Of a stretch of 64,000 nucleotides of DNA, positions 9,785 through 21,700 are shown piece after piece; positions within the stretch are counted from its first letter, which is position 1, and the number at the start of each line of letters is the position of its first letter. The stretch is taken from positions 992,001 to 1,056,000 of the forward strand of contig NC_087382.1 in the NCBI RefSeq assembly GCF_963675165.1, in the 5' to 3' direction. This DNA comes from Halichondria panicea. Lineage: Eukaryota; Porifera; Demospongiae; Suberitida; Halichondriidae. Position numbers and translations under genes: made by a program. Under the pieces are notes generated by a model. The model saw nothing but the letters and a program-made list of their open reading frames with translations. It did not search any database and was not told where the DNA came from.

Positions 9785-9929
9785 CTGGTTTAGCATCAGC
9801 TGGTTCTTCACATGAATCAGCTGGTTGGTCTGATTCTTCACATGAATCAGCTGGTTCTTCAAAACAATCAGCTGGTTGGTGGGTTGATGATTCATATAAT
9901 TAAATTTCTTCTTCTTCTGCAATCTCCAT
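9785..9929 (-). pseudogene. First coding exon of the RecQ-MULE-Ulp gene, acidic repeat, premature stop
   Basis: The ATG at 9929-9927 opens a short Glu-rich start, but codon 10 is TAA (9902-9900). Beyond it, in the same frame, runs a Pro-Ala-Asp-Ser-Cys-Glu-Glu repeat (three to four imperfect units, QPADSCEE) up to a GT donor after 9785. The phase (1) matches the B-box exon at 9570-9725. The frame is otherwise open, so the stop looks like a point mutation in an old coding exon. Confidence 0.55.
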
Positions 9930-10139
9930 TATCAACTACTTTATACAGCCTTTCATACAGTACTAGTATCTTTTCAAACAGTCTTGAATGAGCTAGTGAT
10001 CATGAGTTGGTGGATTTGATAGTGAAGCAACTAATTTATCAACATTAGCACCTTCATTAAATAATGTAAGCACCTCATATAATTACATATTTACATTAAC
10101 ATCTTTTGGTGGGCTATATCTCCCATGTTTGTCCTTCAT
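9930..10139. other. Upstream flank of the RecQ-MULE-Ulp gene; weak ankyrin-like remnant
   Basis: No complete gene. On the minus strand, 10010-10085 can be read as VLTLFNEGANVDKLV, reminiscent of the end of an ankyrin repeat. It is too short to call. The rest is AT-rich and may hold the promoter of the gene that starts at 9929. Confidence 0.3.
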
Positions 10140-10510
10140 GCAGGGGAAGACTTAGTGCCCTCAACCATTAAGCATATCCCATATTATTATAGGAGAGACT
10201 TAGTGCCCTCAATCATAAAACATATATCCCATTTATTATAGGAGAGACTTAGTGCCCCCAATCATAAAGCATATTATTATAGGAGAGCTTTAGTGCTGGG
10301 CACACCAAATCATTCCTATAGTCATATCTGATATATATAGGAAAGGTTTAATGCAAGGGGCATTGCATCCTTCCTAAAGTAATATAGGAGAGTATTAGTG
10401 CCCTCAGTCATTAAGAACCTCCCATATTATTATAGGAGAGACTTAGTGCCGAGCATTAAGCGTATCACATATCATTATAGGAGAGACTTTGATAGTGCCC
10501 TCAATCATGG
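10140..10510. repeat. Degenerate minisatellite, about 8 units of 45-60 bp
   Basis: Units share the core ATTATAGGAGAGACTTAGTGCC followed by a variable CAATCATAAAGCATAT tail. Units begin near 10140, 10191, 10239, 10279, 10338, 10384, 10432 and 10480. The last unit runs directly into the coding-like remnant at 10511. Confidence 0.85.
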
Positions 10511-10738
10511 CCCATGACTGAAATGGAAATTGAACTCCATACTAAGGAGAACAAAATCCTGTATGGGGAAACAATCTGCAACAGATGTGGCTACACAGTA
10601 AACCGACTAGAGGGGGACAAAACAGAGCAAGATATTACCAACCCATGGCCAGAGCCATATTATTACCGGCAAAGTAGGCAAGAGATTCGAAGAGACTTTG
10701 TATTCCTAACAGTGAGACAGCACAAGTGCGATGTGTAG
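10511..10738 (+). pseudogene. Remnant of an unrecognised gene (EMEIEL block), copy 1
   Basis: The plus-strand frame reads WPMTEMEIELHTKEN, then YGETICNRCGYTV and PWPEPYYYRQSRQ, ending at a TAG at 10736. The block is recognisably related to 52605-52769 (EWPIPEMEVELSDTEN), so both are remnants of one gene carried by the segmental duplication. I do not recognise the family. The start is lost in the minisatellite, and the CNRC pair and aromatic-rich end are the only notable points. Confidence 0.4.
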
Positions 10739-11484
10739 AATATACGAGAAACATTCCAACTGACACAATTATACAAGTAATTATTCCGAGTATAATAGTG
10801 ATTTACCTGTGATTACCAGAACCTTGAACGATATTAGTTTATGATTAAAAGTAAATGATATTGTGAGTGTCTTGTAATTGAGATTACAGCAAAGGTCATA
10901 ATTATTTATAGGAGTTCCTGTAATATATAGTATTTAGTAGTAATACTGCAATCTGATTGGTCACTGAGAGGTTCTTTATAGATCTATCACTGTCAGAGGT
11001 TTTAGCTTAGCTTGCTTAATTAGCACTATTCTAAATCAGTTATAGACCTATGGGATTACCGGTATGAGACCCTCAGGCGCTTAGTAGCACCCTCGCTACG
11101 CTCGGACTGCTACAGCCTCGGGCCTTCAGGTCTCAAAACCTATAGAGACCTTCGACTCAGTTATAATATAGCAACGTTTGTGTGGAGACGTAGGCAAAAT
11201 TCATTTTGACTCATTTGGCACCTCATAATCAACATGCATGCAGCTTTAGAATTGTCACATTAATTTTATGGTATACAACAGCATAATTATATATGCATGG
11301 TGATCTACCAGTGGTGTAGGAAGAGATCTTATCAAGCTGCACTAAATTTAACTTTTTTCATTAAAAAAACTAGAGCCCCCTCCATTGAGAAATTGCTTCC
11401 TACACCACTGTTTACAGTACGTTACTGTACTATAATTTAATATCAATGTTCTGTTTATAATGATGACCTGATGACACAGAAGTG
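10739..11484. other. Intergenic; imperfect palindrome at 11045-11165
   Basis: No gene seen. An inverted repeat (GAGACCCTCAGGCGC ... GGGCCTTCAGGTCTC) around CCCTCGCTACGCTCGG resembles the palindromes at 21821-21961 and 22131-22276, a short non-autonomous element family. A second inverted pair flanks 11308-11410 (CAGTGGTGTAGGAAG ... CTTCCTACACCACTG). Confidence 0.6.
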
Positions 11485-11982
11485 TTATTTGTGCACTGTT
11501 ACTACAACATTCTCATATGATGGATCGTGTACATTCCTTTGTTGATTAGTGTCTCTCGGCCTGTTTACTGTATTATAGCACTGATTGTTTTCAAAAACAA
11601 ACTGTTCACCATCAAATGCAATATCATCAATGTAATCGTATTCATTGTCTTCATTCTCAGCACCTGTACTTGTAGCGTTAACAAACTGCTGTTCTGAAAT
11701 CACTTCATGCAATGAACTTTCTTGTGGAGGGGATGTCTGTTCAGTGTTTTCACTGGCTTCATTCGTTTGCACTCTATGAAGCTCCCGTAGTGTTCGTCTT
11801 AGTGTTTCACCCTTCATTCTGATCCTCCGATGACAAAAGTGCAAACAAAGAAGGATGCCAATTGCAGGTATAACTCCCACAAAAAGTGGAATAACCCAAT
11901 AGTAGTTCACATCTGTAACTAGAGTTTTTTTAAGTTATACTGTAAGAACTTGTGCAAGTAAAATACCTTTGTCATGCTCCAT
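11485..11982 (-). CDS. Small single-pass membrane protein with tyrosine motifs in the tail, copy 1
   Basis: Two exons: 11967-11982 (ATGGAGCATGACAAAG) and 11485-11912; phases match (1 then 2). The protein is about 147 residues: a 10-residue N-terminus, one hydrophobic segment (WVIPLFVGVIPAIGILLCL), a basic stop-transfer (CHRRIRMK), then an acidic tail with Tyr motifs YDYI, YNTV and YENV. YENV matches the pYxN pattern bound by Grb2-type SH2 domains, so a signalling adaptor role is possible (inference). An in-frame TAG lies five codons upstream of the ATG, which supports this start. No signal peptide or extracellular domain is seen. The paralogue at 51486-51980 keeps frame, splice sites and tyrosines, which argues that it is a real gene. 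Confidence 0.65.
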
Positions 11983-13965
11983 TTTGTACCTCCACTACCT
12001 TGCTCTAGGCTCTTTGTATATGTTCTTTACGTCTGATAAAATTATTCCATAGGGTACTAATTCCCATGCATGCACTACTTCATTTACGTCGGCAAACTTT
12101 CTGTAGTATCTTTGTCCTACACTATACAGTTAACAGTTTAGCTTTCAATATACAATTAGTCAATAATGAGCAATTATGATAATGAAACAAAGATTAAATA
12201 CACCAAACAACCAGGAAACAAACACAGGATATGAAAATCATATGATACACAACTTATAAGTCACTATGAACAATGGTAAACTACAAGTAATCGAATATTA
12301 AGGCCACAATAATTCAGAGGTAATTAATGTTGTGATATAGTAGTGTCCATTTATATAATTATCACATAGAACGAGTGTGCATGCATATGATCATGAGATC
12401 AAGTGTTGTATCTACGTATATGCTACTGTGTTACTTCAAGCGATTGGAAAGTAGTGATGGTGTTTTGGATGTGGAAAATGGCCCTGCATGGTATAGGTAT
12501 AGTAGGAGAATTTCTGATCCCCAGTGATACGCGTAACGCATCCACCTATAGTTGTTTGACAAATTTCATAGACTTTGGAATAGTTCCTATATTCTATATC
12601 AGAGGTTCAAATCCTATATATAGGAGTTCCCATAATATTATGGTATATGTTTCTACTAGTGTACTATATATCAGCTGAGGTTACCTATATATATAGGATA
12701 TAGGAGTTCCTATATAGGAGGTCCTATAGCAACCTTTGTGTGGGAACCTAGGCAAATTCATTTTAACTCATTTGGTAGCAATCGATTCACACAATCACAA
12801 ATTGATTACTGCATGCACAGTATACCGGAGCGTATTATGCATGCACATAGCTATACTGTTATTACGTCGCTATATAATTATGACAAATCTATACATTTGC
12901 ATTGATAATGAAATGCACATGCTGCAATATCAACAATTATAGCAGACTGCATGCAGAGTGTATCAATTGTTGTACCCAGTATTTCCTGTATTTTATTTTC
13001 TGGTTCCTGCCTCCATAGAAAAAATAAAGTATGCTTCACAGTCTGAAGAGTGGATCTATATACTAAATTAAATATATATAATATTATAGCAGAAGTTGCA
13101 AGCAGTTAATTAATATACGATCGAATAAAGAGCCTGATGCTGCTTTTGTATAGTGTATAATATTATAGTAAGCAAGCAAGTGAAATAATTGACTATTATA
13201 GTAGTAATAATAATTAGCAATTCCCCAGAGAGCTGCAAACAGCACAAACGCAACCACATGCAAACTCAACTTACTTCTAGAGTTACTGCAGTGAACTTGA
13301 CAGTAACTATACATCAAGTAAGTTCACACAATCCATGTCACACACCACCTATATAAGCATTACAATTGCAAGTGCTAGAGACTAAGTATATGAAGTGTAT
13401 TAAGACAGGTATAATAACTATGACACTTTCATAGTCACTGTGATCTCACATTCGTGCAGTGTGCTTTGTTGTTTTTTCTATTTTCCCAGCTGACTTTGAC
13501 AATGATGGCACCCATCACACATACATGTATGGTCGTGGAGTGCTAGCATTACTTGTTCTCTAGTTGTTTTAACTCTCTACTGGGCTCAAAAATATGTAAG
13601 AAAACCCAAACACTTACTCAAGTTGAAATTGAAAGTGCAGATATAATTATATCCCAGGATCACCTTGATGAATGTACCATCTGGTTACGATAATATCCTT
13701 TCTGTTTCTGAAAGAAACGTGTGAGTGATAAATTAGAGAGTAGTTGAATGAAGACATGCATGGGTACGAGTTGCTTATAGTATAACCTTATAGTGTGCAA
13801 TACACTTCCTCCACACGAGAGTGATAACCTCTCAATGCCTTTGGAAGCAGGCAGGAAGATAAATGAAAGATAATACAGTACATCTAATAAATGACCACAG
13901 TGCAGAAGGTGATGACAATGAGCCAGACTATGAGAATTTGGTGTCTCCAAATTATGCGCAGTGAG
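11983..13965. other. Intergenic, no gene supported
   Basis: AT-rich sequence with short TATATA and GGAGTTCC tracts around 12600-12730. Open frames here are short and lack splice or motif support. The part up to about 12200 is duplicated at 51981-52220; the rest is not. Confidence 0.5.
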
Positions 13966-14455
13966 CTAGTGAAGCCACAATGACAGCTGGGCAGTGATAC
14001 TTGGGGGGCAGTGATACTTGGGGCACCCACACCGATTCACATCTTCTACCATGTATAGAAAAAACATGGAAGAGGTATGAATTGTGCACTGTGCTGCACA
14101 ATATATTAATTGCAAAGCTCTTAATATCTGTTTTAGCCAGATCTCAGTGTATTTTTCACATTTTTCTACTATTTCTGTGAGATCTTCCTTAAAATATGTG
14201 GAAAGGACATTATAACATGCCCTTGTGGTTTTAGACAGCTTGTGATTTGTTGTAAATAGTGAGCTGTCACTATTCTTGTTAGCTAATGGTAGCTTTAGTT
14301 GCCTGATCTTATTTAGCAAGTTTGGTATTAGTGTTCTATACTGTTTATCCGTTTTGTATAAATAGCATGTGTGTCTCTGTGCATGCATGCATGTGTATAC
14401 TGATTTCGATTGTTGTTACCTGAACCTCTGTCCATCTGACCTTAAAATCTGCCAT
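13966..14455 (-). CDS. Hypothetical two-exon small protein
   Basis: Exon 1 14420-14455 (ATG; MADFKVRWTEVQ) ends at a GT donor. Exon 2 13966-14376 follows an AG acceptor in phase 0 and stays open for 136 codons. The protein would be about 148 residues and helical, rich in Lys, Leu and Glu (for example YFKEDLTEIVEKCEKYTE), with a Cys-rich end that lies over a short repeat (AGTGATACTTGGGG). No family recognised. The call rests on the open frame and matching splice phases, so it could be spurious. The NLR copy at 51-58 kb has no counterpart. Confidence 0.4.
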
Positions 14456-15365
14456 TATTCCACACTAGAGAACAAAAGTAAACTTTTATGCAAGGTGAAA
14501 AATCAGTTTGTTTCGCCCATCCGTTCTCCTCCGGCAGCTGTCTGATTATACGTTCTGTCTGATAATTGATACTTTACTCTAGTTCATAGATTTAAGCCAG
14601 AATAGCTCACAGTTTAGTGACTGACTACTAGCTAGCTAACTGCAGCAAGATCTGGAAGAGAAAGGGTGCTCAGCTAGATAATCAGATACATTTCTGTATT
14701 TTGTACCTTGACTCAGGCTGGATGGGGGTGCTCGAGCACCCCTAGCACCCCTCCTGGCTACGCCCCTGGTCAGTTACTACAGTTAACATCCACAAGGTTG
14801 AACAACAAACCACAACGACCATCACAATGTATACAATATTATTGGACTTACTTTGTTGTTGGAACAGCTATAGGCCAAATTCCTCAGTGTATACATCTCC
14901 TACTTATTTTCTATATCGATTGACTTGATTAGACTTGAGCTCCCTCCACTGGACACAACATCAACCCTCAGTACAGCACTGTAGCCATGAGTATCATAAC
15001 CAAGTGGCAAGAGGGCTTGCTAGCTGAGCAGCCCCTCCCCCTCAATATTACTAACAAAACTGTATTAAAAGCAACAAAACGGACTCTCTCTGACATGCCC
15101 AGTGATATATTCCAATATGCTTAGTGATTTATTGTAGAAATAAAACTAGAGTTAAAATCGACAAAAATATCAATCTCACATGATCTAACATGCGTGCAAT
15201 TAATGCTAGCACTAGGTGACACACGATACTACTTATCGCTATAATAGTTAAAGAATCAGAGATACTCGAGATCAAGCCGCGGTGGTTGAGGACTTCTATG
15301 TTTCATTACAATTATTAAAATGACGTCATACACATGTCATACTGAATACTATAATTATGATGGAT
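14456..15365. other. Intergenic; one MITE end near 14700-14770
   Basis: No gene. The block GGGTGCTCGAGCACCCC with CTGGCTACGCCCCTG at 14725-14770 resembles the GCGTAGCCAGG ends of non-autonomous DNA elements seen again at 33405-33766. Confidence 0.5.
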
Positions 15366-17812
15366 CTAAAAACACATTTCTTCTTCTGACATCAACGTAC
15401 TTCGGACATTAGACAATGTGAACCTCAAAGTGCCGAATTCTTTCAATGTTTTGTTTCTTAAAAGCCCCCTGACAATTGGGGAGCAGTCAGTGATCACAGT
15501 CTCGAGGTGGAACACCTCTAGAGTAGCGTTCTCAGCTAATATATCACCAATAGCATCGGCGTCCTCAGTAGAGACAGAAATATAAGGTGTTATTATGAGG
15601 TATAGGTGCTTAAGTGATTTGTTTATACTCAATGCTTTAAAAATGGGTAGTAGTTTTGACTTTGTAACAGTAGCATAATCAATACTGAACGAAACTTCAA
15701 GGAATTGTAAAGTTGTATTAAACTGGAACATGTTGGCTAGTCCGGTGATACTAATGTTTGGGTAACGCTTCGAGATAATTAGCTTTTTTAGACATGTATT
15801 AACTTGCAGTCCTTGCAGTAAACCACTCGTTACAGCACTTTTATGATAACGATGTTTTAGTATCAATACTTCAAGATTTTTGTCATTCCGAAGATACTGA
15901 CCAATTGCAGTGTCAAAAAATAAATCATTGTAACATACCAGCTCAAGTTTTTTAATAGAAGGCGATTGAAAACTTAAAACTTCAGAGGTACATATATGTT
16001 TGGGATAGAACAAAGTTAGTGATTGCAAGCGGTGGTGGGTACGTAAACCATCTGTGATGCTGACGATTCGATCATTTGAGGAACGAACAAATCTAAAGAC
16101 GTCGTCAATGCCCCTGCTATGTTCGTTAATGCTGATATCGAGTTCTTTAAGTAGCGGACAATCGAATACAGTCCTATAAAACGTCTCAGATTGTCTGTGG
16201 TACAACTGGTTGCAAAAATTAGGGAGAGAATATTTCAGGTATTGTATGCTTAGTTTCCAGTGTTTTATGATTGAAACAAGCTTTTTAGCGGTTGACAATG
16301 CAACAAAAACACCGTCTACAAGATTTGGTTTTTGGTCTCTGTGGAATTCAAGAGGAAATGGATATTCTGTCAGAGAAGGTGGCAAAATTTTCTTGTGTTT
16401 CTTCAACTCTTTTACATTCAATCCCACTGAAATACAGTTACTGATTAGCTTATCAACAGGTTGAAATGTACAGTCTACTTCTATTCCATATTTAAAGTAC
16501 GTTACAAGCAAATGTATGACCAACACTTCAATGGAGGAATGTGCTATAAAATCAAACAACAACTCTTCATCAGCTGGTGATACTAGAGTACATTTCAAGG
16601 TAGTCAAACAATGCTTTGACTTCAAAATATGGAGTATTTGCTTTACAATTTCTCTGATCTTGAGAGGCCGAAATCAATTTCTACAACACTTAAGTTTGGA
16701 GATAGTTGAATAGCGTCAATTGCTATTGGAAAATTAGCTATATTATGTGGAGATAGTTGAATAGCGTCAATTGCTATTGGAAAGTTAGCCATAATTATTA
16801 TGTGGAGATAGTTGAACCTCAGTCACTTTGATGAGTGTGAAACTTTCTAATTCGGGTAGTATCCTATCAATGAGTGTATGCCAAGCAGGAAGAGTAGTCA
16901 CAGCGGTACATGTAGACGTTTTCATATGTGTTGCTCTTGGAGAGAAAGACTGTGAGCATGTTTTCATACCTTCCACTAGTGTGGATATATCAAATTTATC
17001 GATTTTATCCAACGAGGACACGTTACTTTGAAATCAGCAGAAGCTATAATGTAACCAAGTGCAATTAAGTATTCAATTCTCCCATGCACGAGCATTTCGA
17101 CCTAACTCATACAACACATTGTTGTACATGTACTTCATAACTTGTGTATTTTGGCTTTCATAGATCGATAAAATTTGATCTTCTGAGAATGTGCACTTTA
17201 TTTCGGCTTTTGAAGATCCTTCCTCATAGCACACGTAAGGATTCGGAAAGACACACTGTGTCCATGGGTCATTCAGTTTAGTCAATCCAGCTAAAAACAA
17301 TAGAATCATCTTATAGGATTCATCACCAGCCTTTGTTTCAAACAAGATCAACTGCTCGCGTGGGATGATATTCTTACAAATGTAAAATGCAGCGAGGAAG
17401 TCGGAGAAGTACAACAAGCGAGTACTTAGTCCAAAGTTCACCATTAGCCCACCGTCTGCACATTTCCCACGACAAAGTTGTTTTACCAACTCCTGGGGCC
17501 CCTTTAATCAGCACTAGTTTTGGGAATTTGCCCTCTACTTTGGAAGCTATCTGGTCCATTGTGATTCTCTCTCTAGGAAAGCTATTCAGCTTGCCCTCGA
17601 CTATTAGTGACCAAGACTCTACAATTTTCTTTTTCGATAAAATTAATGTTTACTTACATCCGCACATACTAGGTTAACAAAATGTTTAACACATTCGAGA
17701 GGATATTAATTTGTCATCAACAGAATTGAATCGTAAATACTAGTTAAATATAATCGATAATTTCGTATTGCTTCATCTGGTTGAATTGTGGGACGATTAC
17801 CAAATTTCAGTT
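15366..17812 (-). pseudogene. NLR (NACHT-LRR) copy 1, NACHT gutted by an 800-bp deletion
   Basis: The gene reads from 17812 (pre-NACHT exon, after a TTGTAG acceptor) to the stop at 15366. The Walker A GAPGVGKTT is intact (about 17490), but at 17409 the frame jumps from LVVLLRL to the late NACHT helices (FLAAFYICKN). Comparison with copy 2 shows exactly 800 bp missing, with a GAA microhomology, so Walker B and the sensor motifs are gone and the frame is shifted. The LRR part 15366-16625 is one open frame of 419 codons with leucine-rich units (for example LKKLIISKRYPNISITGL). Further lesions are a 51-55-bp tandem duplication at 16698-16803, a GATC insertion near 16660 and an indel in the pre-NACHT exon. 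No Death or 2A exons lie upstream; instead the 3' end of the GTPase gene follows at 18721. Confidence 0.85.
16698..16803. repeat. Tandem duplication inside the LRR region of NLR copy 1
   Basis: Two copies (16698-16748 and 16749-16803) of a GGAGATAGTTGAATAGCGTC unit. Copy 2 of the locus has this unit once. The second unit has extra bases (AATTATT) that shift the frame and end the ORF. Confidence 0.9.
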
Positions 17813-18720
17813 CTACAATAAAGTAATAAGACAAGGAGTTGCATTAAACCTGGCCCTATGAATGGGATAGTGATACCCCCTGGGCCCAAATTCACTTTCT
17901 GACTACATTATAAGGATTACATTTCTTAAACAAAATAGCCTTTCACCATGCATGCACCCTGGCAAATTGAATCCACTAATAAGCCTTTGTTAGATTGATT
18001 ATACCCCCAGGATACAATTAAGTTATATACAACACATGCACTCAGGAAGCATGGCACATTGCAGTCTATAATAGGTAATGCAAAGGAGACTGGAACCACT
18101 TGACCTATATCTAGGCATAGTTTTTATAAATACAGACGTCGATTTATAAATCTGAGCATATAGATTATAAATCTTGGCATGGATTTATAAATACAGACGT
18201 GGATTTATAAATACACCACAGATATATAAATACGGGCAATTTTTTTAATTTTGACACATTTGGCACCCCATAAATTCGTGCCACAAGCAGTTTATTGGCC
18301 CTTGTAGTAGATAATGATATTGGGCCTATAAAGGCCCTTGACCACAATCTACTAGTATACCGGGCCAATAAACAGCTTGTGGCACTCATAGCCATGTACT
18401 AACTATTACACAGAGTTCAGAGAGGTTAAATAATACGTAGAAAACACAATTAATATTATTCATTTTAAGGTTCAGCGAGACGAGACTGCATGCATGCATG
18501 TATACCCGAACTCAGTAGAGAAAATAAAAATGTAAGAAACACCATTATACAAAAATTAGTGCCGCATCACTATCACTATACGCACTATAATTATAATAAT
18601 TTTATATCTAAACCTGTGTATACTGGGTAGCTGCTTAATTAAAAAATAATGTTTTTCAACTAACTTAGAAGTTTACAAAAGACTTAAGACAATCACATAA
18701 AAAACTTGGCTATAATCATA
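17813..18720. other. Spacer between NLR copy 1 and the GTPase 3' end, with tandem and inverted repeats
   Basis: No gene. 18118-18235 holds five or six degenerate copies of GATTTATAAATACAGACG. 18280-18390 is a palindrome (GTGCCACAAGCAGTTTATTGG ... CCAATAAACAGCTTGTGGCAC), a short MITE. Confidence 0.7.
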
Positions 18721-21700
18721 CTAAATATATGATAAATGTTGTTTAAGTTTATCATTAACTACAGTACACTGGCCAATTGCTTCAGAAATGAAATCCTTGC
18801 ATTTTTCCAATTGCTCCAGGTTTTTTCGAAGCTGTATATATACATAAAGCAAGATAAATTATACAACGACCATTATATAATATTATGCAGCCAAAAATAT
18901 AACAAATTGATATTAGAATTTTTGGTTTGCTATATATAAACATCTGATCAGAATACTGTATAGAGGGTAATTTTCGTGGGGCAAAATATTTGTGGTTTTC
19001 GTATTTGAAGGTCTGACCATGAATATTTTACCCACGAATGAAGCGACCTTGCCTACCTTTATACCTGCAGTGCAAGCACAGCAACCACGAAAATATTATC
19101 CACGAATTGACTAAATACTGCTCAACCACGAATATTTTGTCCCCCGAAAATTACCCGCTATATACGGTATTGTACCGTAATCTACTACGATTACACCCAC
19201 CCTAATTTCACGCAACAGCTATATAGATAGGACGGACTTAACTAGCCTCTATACACAGGCTCTCCTTTATATTTTTTCTGTTCTTTTATCACAATCATAA
19301 GATAAAATACTGTATTAATCGTTCAATGAGATAAAATACGGAACTAATTGGAGGAATAAAGAAAGAAATAGACGTATAGAGTTAGGAAAAAGGAGAGCCT
19401 GTATCGGGAAGTCGCGTGAGGGTAGAAGGGTGGTAGAAGGGTGAAAATGAGCGTGGGCATGCTGAGCTAGAGATGTTGGACTGCCCACGTAGAGATTTAT
19501 GACTAATAAAACCATAGATAGCAGAGGTGATCTATGATAAAACTTTTCCTGCAGCAAGCTGAACATGGAGTTTGAACTGGAAGTTTGCAAGCTTGCACTT
19601 ACCTTATAGTAGATCTACTAGACTACTAATATAGCAGGGGCGCAACTAGAAATTTTACGGGAAGGAGGCAACACCCGCGCAAAATGTTTGACCGGAAACC
19701 ACACCCACTAATTATCGCGTAGAAGTGCATGTAAAATGGCTCCAGTAAACTGCTATTTACCTGCTCTTCTTCTCTTTTCTACATCAACAAGACAGGGAAG
19801 AGCTCATTTCTGCTCGTTCTATATACCTATAGTTAGCTAGTTATTCAGAAGTTATATAGCTAGCCAGAGCTATTAAAAGCTAGTGAGGTGAGTCACATGA
19901 CACTTGAAGTTCAATAGTACAGGAGGCAAGGGCCTCCTCTGCCTCATTGCTAGTTACGCCTCTATATAGTCTAGATTGTGTGTTTTTTGACAATCACCAC
20001 CAGCTTGTCTCAGTATACAGTACAGTACAGTCTTATTAACTCTGAATGCGTGGGAGAATACCTTACATCACGATTGTGGGCTACATATCGCCCACGTTAA
20101 TAACAATCCTTGTGGATCACGCGACTTCCCAAACCAGGCCTTTCTTTTTCTTAACTGTACGCCCATTTTTTTCTTTGCTGCCTCGTTTCGTCTTCTACCT
20201 TCTATTTATGATGACAATGACAACAGCAAGAAAAGTAAGGCCTGGGAACGAGGCTAGGACTTAACTAAATCGCTAGATATTTATTAGCTTCGGTTCCAGA
20301 CCAATAAAATCTATTGCATGTGCATGTATATATGCATGGTGCACATGTGCTTAATCATAGGCCTGGACTCATGCCCATGCACACCTATATATTATATGTA
20401 CAATGGCCAATTATAATAGCTGGCTAGCTGTGGCTAAGTTATGCTCTCTATAATTATTGTGTTGCCGAGAAGGCTTGCACACTATAGTCTGAAGCCAGAA
20501 GAGGCTCTTATCTCCACCACCTCTATGGTTTTATGGTCGGGATGTCTGATCATGCATGAGCTTGGTTCCTGTAAAGACTGTGGCAAGTCTTTGTGCTTCC
20601 AACTGCAGGATATCCCGACCATATGACCATTGTAGAGGTCGATAAGAGCCTCTTCTGGCTTCAGACTATAGTGCATGTACATATATATGGGTAAATAGTG
20701 ATCGCGGGCGTTGGCTCGCGACTATATCATACACTATCATACACAATTTACTATCCCGTGCCAATTATGAACGCTTGTGGCACTCATGACCATGACAAAC
20801 TTATTGACACTGAACTGAAGTGATCCTGTATCAGGAACAATGGAACAGGGTCACTAAAGTAGAAAGCTGTACCAGGAACATTGGAACAGGGTCACTAAAA
20901 TAGAAAGCTAGAATTATAGCTCCTGCTAGCTTAGCCAATTGTATCTGTTAGCTGACTCTGCAGTGGGATCCTACTCCATGCAGGACCTGGAGCCATACTT
21001 CTCTGAGACTCCAGGCTTCTTTGCTGTGACCCTAATCCACAGTGTATATATCTATACGTAGTACCACTACCTGTTCTCAGCATGTACTCCAGTTTTATTG
21101 CTCCTGAGTTGCTGTGCTAGACAGTTAAGACAAGATAACAACATCACTACATGTACTGCATTATATATTACTCTTCTGGTTTCTGTATAATCATGTCACC
21201 AGCCGAGGGTTTGCACTTTAGTGCTCTAGCATGCATGTAACTTGGTCTATATAATTATTGTACGTGCATTTACAATAAAACAACAAACTTACTTGTATCG
21301 ATTTTGCTGTTCAGACGGTGGGCTTCTAAAGAAAATTCTGAAAGTGCATGTATAAGCATAATTATACACACATTCTTTCAAAGTATATGCTACAGTTCCA
21401 ATCACAAATTAATGTATAATACCGTATAGCAGGTAATTTTCGTGGGGTAAAATATTCGTTATTTTCGTGGGCAGGCTGACCTCCACAAAATTTTAACGTA
21501 GGCGTGGCTTATCGGAACGTAGGAATGCCGTGCAGCCACGAGACTAAACAAAATTTTTACTCACGAATACCACCGTTTCTCGAGTTGAACGAATTTTTTA
21601 CCCCACGAAACTTACCCGCTATACGGTAATTATATTAGACACTATAGTTGATAAGATCTATACATGGGAAGTACATGGGAAGTACATGGGAAAAGTGCCT

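Larger units (their letters stand above)
1..9929 (-). pseudogene. RecQ helicase - MULE-like transposase - Ulp1-like protease fusion gene, decayed, runs off the left edge
   Basis: Exons read on the minus strand with GT-AG borders and mostly matching phases: 9785-9929, 9570-9725, 8928-9409, 8604-8800, 8274-8489, 8007-8148, 7787-7895, 7533-7743, 6505-7444, 6258-6446, 5950-6159, 5662-5879, 5315-5600, 4822-5235, 4541-4624 joined to 1-185. Domains in order: acidic repeats, B-box-like C/H finger, SF2 RecQ helicase (PTGRGK at about 9260, DEAH at about 8960, TLTATAT at about 8745, QEFGRAGRDG at about 8030), a zinc region (CRR, then CCDVC), a winged-helix-like tail, a FLYWCH/MULE-like transposase core (EVDATFK, ADWSD), then a Ulp1/C48-like end with a candidate catalytic His in FSGHW. 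Lesions: in-frame TAA 9902-9900, 1-nt shifts near 9255, 9008, 8305, 7249 and 7033, a broken zinc region near 7640, an 8-G run at 6817-6824, and the gypsy insertion. The helicase tail and transposase start share exon 6505-7444, which argues for one protein. Family calls are from motif recognition. Confidence 0.72.

Noticed and set aside
9785..9900. CRISPR-like direct repeats
   Set aside because: The CAGCTGGTTCTTCACATGAA units are in coding frame (QPADSCEE) without spacers, and the DNA is eukaryotic.
13084..13317. Possible membrane protein exon (VVAFVLFAALWGIANYY)
   Set aside because: One hydrophobic run in AT-rich DNA, no partner exon or paralogue found.
20441..20682. A pair of opposite open frames with similar peptides (LKPEEALI)
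   Set aside because: They are the two arms of one palindromic repeat, so similarity is due to the inverted repeat, not to genes.
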